A DNA stretch of 41,168 bases from Arcobacteraceae bacterium (GTDB taxonomy: Bacteria; Campylobacterota; Campylobacteria; Campylobacterales; Arcobacteraceae): NCBI GenBank assembly GCA_029934475.1, contig JAOZMC010000009.1:1-41168 (forward strand). The letters are read 5' to 3'. The notes under the pieces are model-generated. The model searched no databases. It was not told where the DNA came from and saw only the letters and a program-made list of their open reading frames with translations. Position 1 is the first letter of the stretch. Every line of letters starts with the position of its first letter. Position numbers and translations under genes: made by a program. Below are positions 32,758 through 40,315 of this stretch, piece by piece.

Positions 32758-34676
32758 AATATACCCTCTAGCTCAAGCAGTGAGTTTATATCTGGTTGCT
32801 CGCCGTTTAACTTGAGATATATTTCATTCATATCCACACTTCCACCCAATGCTAGCACACTGTGCAAATATCTAGTCATATATTGTTTTTGTTGTTTTTG
32901 AGTTTTGTCTATGGCACATCGTTTGAAGCTGTCGGCACTCAATACCTGAGCCCACTTGTAGCTGTAGTATCCAGCACTATATCCGCCACCAAATATATGA
33001 TCAAAACTATTTTGAAACTTGTTATAATCAGGAGTTTGTAGCACACTCGTATCATCTCGCACATCGTCTAGTAGCTTTTGAATTTCATCTTTTTGATACA
33101 AGTTCATATGCAGTTTCATATCAAACATAGCAAACTCCACTTGTCTTTGAGTGGCAAGTGCTGTCTGGAAGTTTTTCGCTGATATTAGCCTATCTATCAT
33201 ATCTTTTGGTATCGGTTCTTTTGTTTTATAATGAACAGCAAACTTTTTAATAGTCTCAAAATCATAACAAAAACTCTCCAAAAACTGCGATGGATACTCC
33301 ACCACATCCCATGCCACACCGCCTACACCACTGACCGATGGCTCTACAACACTGCTAAGTAGATGATGCAATGCATGCCCCATCTCATGAAAAAGTGTCA
33401 CCACATCGTCGTGTCGCAGAAGTGAGGGGGTTTTAGCAGTAGATGGCGGAAAATTACACACCACAAAAGCTGACGGAGTTTTGTGTTGTTGTTTGCTGTG
33501 TAGGTTGTTCATCCAAGCTCCGCTTCGTTTGTCCGCCCTACTCTCTAGGTCAAAATATATTGTAGCTATCTTTTTGTCATCTTTTGTTATATCATATCTT
33601 GTAGCTTTGTCGTGCCAGAGTTTTTGTGCTACTTTTTCAAACCTTATATCAAACATATCAAGAGCAAAAGCAAAAAATCCATCTAGGACTATGCTTTGTT
33701 CGAAATAGACACGGTAAGCCTCCTCGTCTATGTTGTGTTTGTGTTTTTTGAGTTTGTCGCTGTAGTATGCCATATCCCATGTGTTAATCTCTTTTTTGCC
33801 GTCAAAATTACGAGCAAACTCTTGTATCTGTTCAAGCTCTTTTTGGGCTTTGGGTTTAGCTCGTAGCGACAAACTATCCAAAAACTCCACCACATCGCTA
33901 GGTGATTTTGCCATCTTGGTTTGTAGAGAATATACAGCAAAATTTTCATAGCCTAGTAGCTTTGCTTTTTCATCTTTGAGCTTAAGTATCTTGTCTATGA
34001 TTATAGCATTTTGTGGTGCTTTGGTGACATAGTTTTTGTATAACTCTTGTCGCAGTGTATCACTACTACAATAGGTCATAAAAGCTATATAAGATGGGGC
34101 TTGTAGAGTAAATCGCCAGCCGTCGTCGGTTTTGGCTAGTGCTTTGTCGCTTTGTGGCATATCTTTGATATATTTGTCATCCTCTAGCACTAGCTCATAT
34201 TCGCTTATGTGCTTGATGATATTTGACGAAAAGTTGTGGCTGTGTTGTTCTAGCTGTAGGTTTATATCTGCTATTTGCTCTTTGGTTTTTTTGTCCAGAC
34301 CACATCCGTTTAGCTTGTAGCTTTGTATCTGCTTGGATATTACCATATTTTGTGCTTCGTTTAGACCAGTTGTCTCTATAGACTTAAACATATCAAAAAG
34401 TTTCTCATCTTGAGATATTTTGTTGTCATAAGCTGTCAATATATCCAAAGCAGTCTTGCACAATTTGTCTGTGTCTGTGCTGTTTTTCACTGCATCTATA
34501 TGAAATGGTATAGTGAAATTTTCATGTATAGTTTCGGCTATATCCATCAGTGGCGATACAAAGTTGACATAAGATGGCTTCGCGATACTTTTCAAACTCT
34601 CTATAGTTACAAGTGAGCTATCTGTCAAACTTTGGAGCTGTTTTGCCTTTGTGTTTATATCGCCTATATCAAACAC
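32754..34676 (-). CDS. M3-family oligopeptidase (oligopeptidase A type)
   Basis: 640 residues. The zinc motif HEMGHALHH is near residue 430, with the downstream Glu in the ESFCYDFETI stretch. The C-terminal GYSAGYYSYKWAQVLSADSF is typical of the OpdA/PrlC branch. These cytosolic enzymes finish degradation of short peptides, including cleaved signal peptides. The start is a GTG at 34676 that overlaps the nadA stop by 8 bases; its own stop overlaps the miaA start region. All junctions in this operon overlap, so reinitiation is probable. Confidence 0.9.
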   Translation of the reverse strand: MFDIGDINTKAKQLQSLTDSSLVTIESLKSIAKPSYVNFVSPLMDIAETIHENFTIPFHIDAVKNSTDTDKLCKTALDILTAYDNKISQDEKLFDMFKSIETTGLNEAQNMVISKQIQSYKLNGCGLDKKTKEQIADINLQLEQHSHNFSSNIIKHISEYELVLEDDKYIKDMPQSDKALAKTDDGWRFTLQAPSYIAFMTYCSSDTLRQELYKNYVTKAPQNAIIIDKILKLKDEKAKLLGYENFAVYSLQTKMAKSPSDVVEFLDSLSLRAKPKAQKELEQIQEFARNFDGKKEINTWDMAYYSDKLKKHKHNIDEEAYRVYFEQSIVLDGFFAFALDMFDIRFEKVAQKLWHDKATRYDITKDDKKIATIYFDLESRADKRSGAWMNNLHSKQQHKTPSAFVVCNFPPSTAKTPSLLRHDDVVTLFHEMGHALHHLLSSVVEPSVSGVGGVAWDVVEYPSQFLESFCYDFETIKKFAVHYKTKEPIPKDMIDRLISAKNFQTALATQRQVEFAMFDMKLHMNLYQKDEIQKLLDDVRDDTSVLQTPDYNKFQNSFDHIFGGGYSAGYYSYKWAQVLSADSFKRCAIDKTQKQQKQYMTRYLHSVLALGGSVDMNEIYLKLNGEQPDINSLLELEGIL

Positions 34677-35658
34677 TGAGCATCTTTTCTAGAGCTATTT
34701 TTGCATATCTCGCTGTACTATCGTCTATGATGATCTCATTTGTGATATTGTCTTGCTTTATAGATAGCAAACTATCATAAACATCGGTTAGAGTTGTTTC
34801 GTTCATAGTAGGACACTGCGGTTTAGTGGCACTTAAAGTATATGTGTTTTTCTCTCTTAATCTTGACACCATATTGTATTCCGTGCCTACGACCACTTTT
34901 TGGTCTATATTTAGCTCGGCTATATATTTTATCAGCTGTGAAGTAGAGCCACAAAAATCTGCTTTTCTAGCTACAGATGGGTCGCACTCTGGATGCACCG
35001 CTACCAATATCTCTGGATATTTTGCTCTATAGAACTCTATATCGGCAGTGGTAAAAAGCTGATGAACTGAACAAAAGCCATTGTAACATATGATATCGGC
35101 TGACTTGACATCGTCTATATCGTCTATACCTACGACTGCAGATTTGAGTCCCATATCGTGGGCGAAGTTTTGACCCAGACATCTATCTGGCACGAAAAAT
35201 ATCTTTTTGCCTTTTGTCAGTCCATCTTTTATGATAGCAAAGGCATTGCTACTGGTGCATACTATACCGCCCATCTGCCCTACTTTTGCTTTGACTTCGG
35301 CACTGGAGTTTATATATGTGATAGGATATATGTCGTCATCTTTTATGCCTGCTTTGTGAAGTATCTCCAGATTTTCATCAAAATACCCTACATCTATCAT
35401 ACGAGCCATAGCACAGCAGGCGATTTTGGGCATGATGACTCTCTTGTGTGGAGCTAGGACTTTGACACTTTGTCCCATAAACCCTACACCACAAAACAGC
35501 ACAAACTGTGTCCCTACTTCGCTTGATTTTTTTGCTAGTTCTAGGCTGTCGCCAGTTATATCGGCTATGTTAAATACTTCGTTTTTTTGATAATAGTGTG
35601 CTACTACTGTGACATCTAATTCGCTTTTCAATTTGTTTATCTTATCTACTATATTCAT
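34669..35658 (-). CDS. nadA: Quinolinate synthase
   Basis: 329 residues from the ATG at 35658 (MNIVDKINKLKSELDVTVVA); the frame stays open 26 codons upstream into the M48 gene but the family begins here and the ATG overlaps the upstream stop as ATGA. NadA condenses iminoaspartate with dihydroxyacetone phosphate to quinolinate in NAD synthesis and needs a 4Fe-4S cluster. Visible Cys/His segments are FCGVGFMGQ, GFCSVHQ, VHPECDP and KPQCPTMNE; HYYQKNEV and YINSSAEVKA are substrate-binding landmarks. No nadB or nadC is in the window. Confidence 0.95.
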   Translation of the reverse strand: MNIVDKINKLKSELDVTVVAHYYQKNEVFNIADITGDSLELAKKSSEVGTQFVLFCGVGFMGQSVKVLAPHKRVIMPKIACCAMARMIDVGYFDENLEILHKAGIKDDDIYPITYINSSAEVKAKVGQMGGIVCTSSNAFAIIKDGLTKGKKIFFVPDRCLGQNFAHDMGLKSAVVGIDDIDDVKSADIICYNGFCSVHQLFTTADIEFYRAKYPEILVAVHPECDPSVARKADFCGSTSQLIKYIAELNIDQKVVVGTEYNMVSRLREKNTYTLSATKPQCPTMNETTLTDVYDSLLSIKQDNITNEIIIDDSTARYAKIALEKMLSV

Positions 35659-36863
35659 ACATCGTCCTTTTTGTATCCAAGTCGCTTGAGTCGTAGAGAC
35701 AATGGTGGATGAGAATAATAGAAAAACAGATACCAAGCATGAGAAAACGGAAAAGACCTGTTTTCGCGAACCAGCTTTAGTAAAGCAGATATGAGGTCAT
35801 CTTTGCTACTTAGATCGCTACCAAATTTGTCTGCGTTGTATTCGTTGTGTCGGCTGATAAACGATATGAGTGGCATGAGAAAAAAGGACATAGCCGGAGA
35901 AAATATCATAAACAGCACGATGATAGAGGAAGCATCGTTTACTAGCCCTAGTGTGCTAAATACTGCCGAGGTTATATTGCCAAATATCGCAAAAAATACA
36001 AAAAGTATCGCACCCGTGATAGCTATGTTTTTCAACACATCGCCGTTTTTGAAGTGTCCTAGCTCATGTCCTAACACTGCTAGTAGTTCATCGTGTGTGA
36101 GTTTGTCTATCAGCGTATCGTATAAAACAACTCGTTTGGTGCTACCTAACCCACCAAAGTAGGCATTTAACCTATTGTCTCGTTTTGATGCATCTACACT
36201 GAATACTCCGCTTGATCTGAAGCCTACCTTTTCTAGTAGAGAGTTTATCTTGGCTTCAAGCTCCTTGTCTGCTAGCTTTTCAAACTTGTCAAACATCTTG
36301 TCACGGATGATAGGATAGAGCATATTGATAAGCACCACCACAGCAAACAAAAAAGCAAAGCCATATATCCACCACAGCTCAAAGCTCTCGACTATCAACG
36401 CTACGACAGCTACGACCGCACTACCAAACAGCAGAAACAACACTCCAGTTTTGAGTGTGTCTTTGATATACAGCCCAGCAGTCATATTTGAAAAGCCGTA
36501 TTGTTTGTCTAGCACAAATATGCTATAAAGTGAAAGTGGCAAAGCGATAATCCAGTTTATAAGTATAAAACTATCCACAAATAGCACTGCCTTTTGCCAT
36601 GATACAAAGTCGGCAAACATACCGTCAAGCCACACAAGACCCAAGCCCAACCAAAACAGTAGCATAGCTATATCCAACACAGTCGTGATGATCGACAACT
36701 TCTGTGTCTGTATAGTATAGTCCCCTGCTTTTTCAAACTCTTTTTTTTCTAGTATTGCTGGTTTTTGCTTTTTTCGTTTGGCTACGAAACCTATCTGCAA
36801 ATAAGCAGTCACCAAAGATATGATGATATACACAACATACAAAAATATAAACAGATTTAACAT
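35655..36863 (-). CDS. M48-family membrane metallopeptidase (Ste24/CAAX-type)
   Basis: 402 residues. Several N-terminal membrane segments, then the zinc site HELGHFKNGD (about residue 265) between hydrophobic helices, and a C-terminal SRHNEYNADKFG in which the Glu is the third zinc ligand. The closing YSHPPLSLRLKRLGY matches Ste24-type enzymes. Bacterial members take part in membrane-protein quality control. The ATG at 36863 follows aaaaaagga. This is the first gene of the M48-nadA-M3-miaA operon, which is linked by overlaps throughout. Confidence 0.9.
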   Translation of the reverse strand: MLNLFIFLYVVYIIISLVTAYLQIGFVAKRKKQKPAILEKKEFEKAGDYTIQTQKLSIITTVLDIAMLLFWLGLGLVWLDGMFADFVSWQKAVLFVDSFILINWIIALPLSLYSIFVLDKQYGFSNMTAGLYIKDTLKTGVLFLLFGSAVVAVVALIVESFELWWIYGFAFLFAVVVLINMLYPIIRDKMFDKFEKLADKELEAKINSLLEKVGFRSSGVFSVDASKRDNRLNAYFGGLGSTKRVVLYDTLIDKLTHDELLAVLGHELGHFKNGDVLKNIAITGAILFVFFAIFGNITSAVFSTLGLVNDASSIIVLFMIFSPAMSFFLMPLISFISRHNEYNADKFGSDLSSKDDLISALLKLVRENRSFPFSHAWYLFFYYSHPPLSLRLKRLGYKKDDV

Positions 36864-36942
36864 CTTTTTCCTTTTTTTATATAAAATACCATAAAAAGCT
36901 TAAATTTGCTATTTTCACTTTTTGCTACAAAAGTTAAACACT

Positions 36943-36987
36943 CTATTTAGAGGTGACCTTTAGTTTATATGGCTTTGGTCTTGTCAT
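36943..36987 (-). pseudogene. Truncated zinc-ribbon ORF joined to the dispersed motif
   Basis: Minus-strand ATG at 36987 reads MTRPKPYKLKVTSK and stops. Its first ten codons match the start of the zinc-ribbon gene at 40316-40501 (MTKPKPYKVRCEKC). The following codons are supplied by the GGTCACCTCTAAA motif (36946-36958), which therefore cut the gene at codon ten. Confidence 0.65.
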
Positions 36988-36993
36988 CATATT

Positions 36994-37080
36994 TTAATCC
37001 CATCGTCCAACAACTCTCGCTCTTGATGAGATTATGAGGTGCTTTATGTTATTGATTGGATTGTTATCTGTCATATTCAT
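36994..37080 (-). pseudogene. yhcG start-end scar, left copy
   Basis: MNMTDNNPINNIKHLIISSR is the N-terminus of the YhcG-like gene at 39522-40202, followed directly by ARVVGRWD, which comes from the last bases of that gene read in another frame. A deletion between two GAGCGAG-like sites has removed everything in between. Stops at TAA. Confidence 0.7.
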
Positions 37081-37294
37081 ACGGTAGTGTCGCAAATAAC
37101 TTGTCTATAGTGTCGTCTGTTTGTTTTTGAGATAATATCTCTATACGACCATCCATGACATCTTGTCGTATGTTTTCCAACCTCTTTTTTCTTTTGTGAA
37201 AACAGATATCGGTGTCGTGTGTCATCGTGTCTTTTGGATTTGTAGTTTTTTGGATGCTACTTGTCACATCCCATCTTGTCATCAAAAAACTCAA
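37064..37294 (-). CDS. 76-residue protein downstream of MazE-like antitoxin (left copy)
   Basis: 76 codons from an in-frame ATG at 37294; the start MTRWDVTSSIQK at 37282 is equally possible, and both lie inside the mazE-like gene. The first half (SIQKTTNPKDTMTHDTDICF) looks like out-of-frame neighbour sequence. The second half (KRLENIRQDVMDGRIEILSQKQ, ending LFATLPYEYDR) is acidic-basic helical and recalls the C-terminus of ribbon-helix-helix or ParD-type antitoxins. It does not resemble MazF, the toxin expected at this place. Its stop overlaps the start of the yhcG scar. Coding status is uncertain. Confidence 0.45.
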   Translation of the reverse strand: MSFLMTRWDVTSSIQKTTNPKDTMTHDTDICFHKRKKRLENIRQDVMDGRIEILSQKQTDDTIDKLFATLPYEYDR

Positions 37295-37538
37295 GAGGCT
37301 TGTCGTAGGCTTCTAAACTTTGTGCTTGATTGTCCTTGTAGGCTACTTTGGGAAGCTTGGCGACTAAGTCATTTATGTCATATTTTGCTCTTTTGTGTCC
37401 TATAGGCTCTAGTATTATCTTTTGATTTTCGACAAATATTTTCATCTTGTCGCCTATAGATAGACCCAGTTTGTCCATAATGCCTCTGACACATACAAAG
37501 CCCTGTTCTTCGCCCATACTTGATATTGTCGCTGTCAT
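37257..37538 (-). CDS. MazE/AbrB-family antitoxin-like protein (left copy)
   Basis: 93 residues. MTATISSMGEEQGFVCVRGI followed by MDKLGLSIGDKMKIFVENQK and IILEPIGHKRAKYDINDLVAKL matches the SpoVT/AbrB swapped-hairpin DNA-binding fold of MazE, including the C-terminal (R)xxYxLxDL toxin-binding segment. Strong Shine-Dalgarno (aaaaaggac). MazE antitoxins normally precede mazF; no MazF-like gene follows, so this is an orphan antitoxin or part of a different pair. Identical to 38526-38807. Confidence 0.8.
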   Translation of the reverse strand: MTATISSMGEEQGFVCVRGIMDKLGLSIGDKMKIFVENQKIILEPIGHKRAKYDINDLVAKLPKVAYKDNQAQSLEAYDKPLEFFDDKMGCDK

Positions 37539-37582
37539 GTTCGTCCTTTTTGGTATTGTATCATAAGTTTATAAATCCAAAT

Positions 37583-37813
37583 CTATTTTTGTGTCTCTTT
37601 GCTTTTTTTCTGTTTTTGAGACAGTATATAGACCACGACCAACAGTATCGATAGATACCAATACTCCACTGCCATATCAAAAACCACTGGCACATAGTTG
37701 TGTAGTAGTATCGCTACAGCTAGAAAGATAAATATCAACAGATATTTGAGTGTCAAAGTAGCTACGATGACTACAAATGCTATCAACAAAAACAACCCTA
37801 TGATTATTTGCAT
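37583..37813 (-). CDS. 76-residue membrane protein (left copy)
   Basis: Two to three membrane helices (MQIIIGLFLLIAFVVIVATL, then LLIFIFLAVAILLHNYV, then YLSILLVVVYILS) and a basic C-terminal tail (QKQKKSKETQK). No family recognised. It lies between the 117-residue gene and the MazE-like gene on the same strand. A hydrophobic toxin controlled by the antitoxin-like neighbour is one idea, not supported by a motif. Identical to 38852-39082. Confidence 0.6.
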   Translation of the reverse strand: MQIIIGLFLLIAFVVIVATLTLKYLLIFIFLAVAILLHNYVPVVFDMAVEYWYLSILLVVVYILSQKQKKSKETQK

Positions 37814-37831
37814 CTTATTTGTCCAGCTTTG

Positions 37832-38185
37832 CTATAGAAATTCATCTATCATACCATGTTTGTCTTGCATAGGTATATTAAACGACTTGCCTACTACAAA
37901 CTGGTTGAGAGCTTTGTCTATCCACTGTTTGTCGCATGTTACCTGCTCTATAACTATAGCTCGTGTCAGTTTGTCTGTGGGGACTATTTTGTATCTTTTT
38001 ATATCTATGTTTGTGTCTGTCGTGTCGCCATGTAGTTGCACTGACACAAATATAGTTTTGTTTGTGTTGTCTATCTTTATTGTGTTGATATGTCCATATT
38101 CGCCTATGAGATGATTTATCAATTTTCTTTTTAGGTCTTTGAAGTTACTATCTGCAAATTTGACTGCCTCCAACAATATACTCAC
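37832..38185 (-). CDS. 117-residue protein of unknown function (left copy)
   Basis: 117 residues from a GTG that overlaps the upstream stop (GTGA) eight bases after aaagga. The sequence (LINHLIGEYGHINTIKIDNT...FVSVQLHGDTTDTNIDIKRY...RAIVIEQVTCDKQWIDKALN) has alternating beta strands and two helices and no cofactor motif. I have the impression of a family of small Campylobacterota proteins with this strand pattern but cannot name it. First intact gene of the duplicated unit. Identical to 39101-39454. Confidence 0.65.
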   Translation of the reverse strand: MSILLEAVKFADSNFKDLKRKLINHLIGEYGHINTIKIDNTNKTIFVSVQLHGDTTDTNIDIKRYKIVPTDKLTRAIVIEQVTCDKQWIDKALNQFVVGKSFNIPMQDKHGMIDEFL

Positions 38186-38349
38186 TGTTGTATTCCTTTT
38201 AAATATCTATCTATATACTTCTCACACTTTAGGGTATATGGTTTTGGTCTTGTCATCGTGTTGTAATCCCATCGTCCAACAACTCTCGCTCTTGATGAGA
38301 TTATGAGGTGCTTTATGTTATTGATTGGATTGTTATCTGTCATATTCAT
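38182..38349 (-). pseudogene. Chimeric scar ORF: yhcG start fused to zinc-ribbon start
   Basis: 55 codons. MNMTDNNPINNIKHLIISSR comes from the YhcG-like N-terminus, ARVVGRWDYNT is the out-of-frame end of that gene, MTRPKPYTLKCEK is the zinc-ribbon N-terminus and YIDRYLKGIQQ is new. This is the junction between the two 1269-bp copies. Its stop overlaps the GTG of the 117-residue gene, so it could act as a translational leader for it. Confidence 0.6.
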
Positions 38350-38563
38350 ACGGTAGTGTCGCAAATAACTTGTCTATAGTGTCGTCTGTTTGTTTTTGAG
38401 ATAATATCTCTATACGACCATCCATGACATCTTGTCGTATGTTTTCCAACCTCTTTTTTCTTTTGTGAAAACAGATATCGGTGTCGTGTGTCATCGTGTC
38501 TTTTGGATTTGTAGTTTTTTGGATGCTACTTGTCACATCCCATCTTGTCATCAAAAAACTCAA
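38333..38563 (-). CDS. 76-residue protein downstream of MazE-like antitoxin (right copy)
   Basis: Identical to 37064-37294, with the same uncertainty of start (38563 or 38551) and of coding status. It ends by overlapping the chimeric scar ORF at 38349. Confidence 0.45.
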   Translation of the reverse strand: MSFLMTRWDVTSSIQKTTNPKDTMTHDTDICFHKRKKRLENIRQDVMDGRIEILSQKQTDDTIDKLFATLPYEYDR

Positions 38564-38807
38564 GAGGCTTGTCGTAGGCTTCTAAACTTTGTGCTTGATT
38601 GTCCTTGTAGGCTACTTTGGGAAGCTTGGCGACTAAGTCATTTATGTCATATTTTGCTCTTTTGTGTCCTATAGGCTCTAGTATTATCTTTTGATTTTCG
38701 ACAAATATTTTCATCTTGTCGCCTATAGATAGACCCAGTTTGTCCATAATGCCTCTGACACATACAAAGCCCTGTTCTTCGCCCATACTTGATATTGTCG
38801 CTGTCAT
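38526..38807 (-). CDS. MazE/AbrB-family antitoxin-like protein (right copy)
   Basis: Identical to 37257-37538. Two identical doses of an autoregulating antitoxin gene would raise antitoxin supply if a matching MazF is encoded elsewhere. Confidence 0.8.
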   Translation of the reverse strand: MTATISSMGEEQGFVCVRGIMDKLGLSIGDKMKIFVENQKIILEPIGHKRAKYDINDLVAKLPKVAYKDNQAQSLEAYDKPLEFFDDKMGCDK

Positions 38808-38851
38808 GTTCGTCCTTTTTGGTATTGTATCATAAGTTTATAAATCCAAAT

Positions 38852-39082
38852 CTATTTTTGTGTCTCTTTGCTTTTTTTCTGTTTTTGAGACAGTATATAG
38901 ACCACGACCAACAGTATCGATAGATACCAATACTCCACTGCCATATCAAAAACCACTGGCACATAGTTGTGTAGTAGTATCGCTACAGCTAGAAAGATAA
39001 ATATCAACAGATATTTGAGTGTCAAAGTAGCTACGATGACTACAAATGCTATCAACAAAAACAACCCTATGATTATTTGCAT
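38852..39082 (-). CDS. 76-residue membrane protein (right copy)
   Basis: Identical to 37583-37813. Two or three hydrophobic helices and a Lys-rich tail. Confidence 0.6.
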   Translation of the reverse strand: MQIIIGLFLLIAFVVIVATLTLKYLLIFIFLAVAILLHNYVPVVFDMAVEYWYLSILLVVVYILSQKQKKSKETQK

Positions 39083-39100
39083 CTTATTTGTCCAGCTTTG

Positions 39101-39454
39101 CTATAGAAATTCATCTATCATACCATGTTTGTCTTGCATAGGTATATTAAACGACTTGCCTACTACAAACTGGTTGAGAGCTTTGTCTATCCACTGTTTG
39201 TCGCATGTTACCTGCTCTATAACTATAGCTCGTGTCAGTTTGTCTGTGGGGACTATTTTGTATCTTTTTATATCTATGTTTGTGTCTGTCGTGTCGCCAT
39301 GTAGTTGCACTGACACAAATATAGTTTTGTTTGTGTTGTCTATCTTTATTGTGTTGATATGTCCATATTCGCCTATGAGATGATTTATCAATTTTCTTTT
39401 TAGGTCTTTGAAGTTACTATCTGCAAATTTGACTGCCTCCAACAATATACTCAC
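39101..39454 (-). CDS. 117-residue protein of unknown function (right copy)
   Basis: Identical to 37832-38185. Here the overlapping upstream frame is the short ORF 39451-39525, which itself overlaps the end of the YhcG-like pseudogene, so a full coupled chain runs from yhcG through this gene. Confidence 0.65.
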   Translation of the reverse strand: MSILLEAVKFADSNFKDLKRKLINHLIGEYGHINTIKIDNTNKTIFVSVQLHGDTTDTNIDIKRYKIVPTDKLTRAIVIEQVTCDKQWIDKALNQFVVGKSFNIPMQDKHGMIDEFL

Positions 39455-39525
39455 TGTTGTATTCCTTTTAAATATCTATCTATATACTTCTCACACTTTA
39501 GGGTATATGGTTTTGGTCTTGTCAT
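39451..39525 (-). CDS. 24-residue truncated zinc-ribbon ORF
   Basis: MTRPKPYTLKCEKYIDRYLK plus GIQQ. Starts in an ATGA overlap with the stop of the YhcG-like gene and ends in a GTGA overlap with the 117-residue gene. Its first 13 residues match the start of the zinc-ribbon protein at 40316-40501, with the second Cys of the CxxC missing. Probably a relic that survives as a coupling leader. Confidence 0.45.
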   Translation of the reverse strand: MTRPKPYTLKCEKYIDRYLKGIQQ

Positions 39526-40202
39526 CGTGTTGTAATCCCATCGTCCAACAACTCTCGCTCTCTTTGTAGTTCGATTTGAAGCTCCTCAACAGTAGGCAAA
39601 AAAGGCAAATATTTTGAGCTAAAGAGTTGGTCGTTGTCATTTAGCACTGAATATTTTGCTACCGCTTTTGAGTGTTCGCTACACAATATCAAACCAACAG
39701 TAGGATTGTCATCGTCTGTTTTGTGGAACTTATCATAAATTCTCACATATGTGTCCATCTGCCCCACATCTTGATGTGTTAGCTTGCCTATCTGTCTATC
39801 CAAAGCCCGGACGCTCCAGCTGTTGTCTATCGCTTCGTCTATATACCATGGTCTAGCTGTTGTGTTTTCTATTTTTATCAACTTACAATAATGACTCCAG
39901 CTCAATTTAGGAGACACTGTCTCTCGAATTGGAAATGCTATAAAAAATCGTCTCATATTTCGCAAGTTTGAGGCATCGAAACCTTTTCCAAACTCTTTTG
40001 TCAGCACCTGTGATATCACTTCTAGTTGTTTTTTGCCATAAGTTGCTCTGGCATTTCCTCGTTGTTCGTCCTGGACAAGTGTCTTGCCGATATTCCAATA
40101 TGTTTGCACCATAGTTGTATTTACAGATAGGACGACCCTCTCCCTAGAGGAGATTATGAGGTGCTTTAGATTGTTGATTAGATTGTTATCTGTCATATTC
40201 AT
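39522..40202 (-). pseudogene. YhcG/DUF1016-type nuclease with internal deletion of the catalytic core
   Basis: 226 residues from the ATG at 40202 (behind aaggac) against roughly 340-350 for the family. The DUF1016 N-terminal domain is complete (TYWNIGKTLVQDEQRGNARA, then FGKGFDASNLRNMRRFF, then LSWSHYCKLI and WSVRALDRQI). The sequence then jumps to GKLTHQDVGQMDTYVRIYDK and NPTVGLILCSEHSKAVAKYS, which belong near the C-terminus. About 120 residues are missing, including the PD-(D/E)XK segment (DLVFY...LK). DNA cleavage is therefore not expected. The frame is kept, so a protein with the DNA- or partner-binding N-terminus could still be made. Scars of the same gene occur at 36994-37080 and 38182-38349. 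Confidence 0.82.
39533..39561. repeat. Partial third copy of the 1269-bp repeat boundary
   Basis: 29 bases identical to 38264-38292. They encode the end of the YhcG-like gene, so this is probably the parental boundary from which the duplication and the yhcG deletion scar arose. Confidence 0.85.
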
Positions 40203-40315
40203 CTTGTTTGTCCTTGTATCGTTTTGATATGTTTTGTCATATTTGCTATTTTGATAGAATACCATAATAATATTAACTTACATCATGTTAGCTGGCATTT
40301 AGGTCGCCTTTAACA

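Larger units (their letters stand above)
36995..38263. repeat. 1269-bp tandem duplication, left copy
   Basis: Every base that I compared is identical to 38264-39532. A third partial copy of 29 bases (39533-39561) lies at the right end. Left of 36995 the sequence is a diverged version of the same boundary (ATATGGCTTTGGTCTTGTCAT against ATATGGTTTTGGTCTTGTCAT). Confidence 0.95.
38264..39532. repeat. 1269-bp tandem duplication, right copy
   Basis: Identical in every compared base to 36995-38263 and directly adjacent. The absence of divergence implies a recent event, ongoing conversion or an assembly artefact. Confidence 0.95.

Noticed and set aside
37064-37294. Calling the 76-codon frame after the MazE-like gene a MazF toxin
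   Set aside because: It lacks the MazF N-terminal GDIvwvdldP-type strand and is too short. Its second half looks more like an antitoxin tail.
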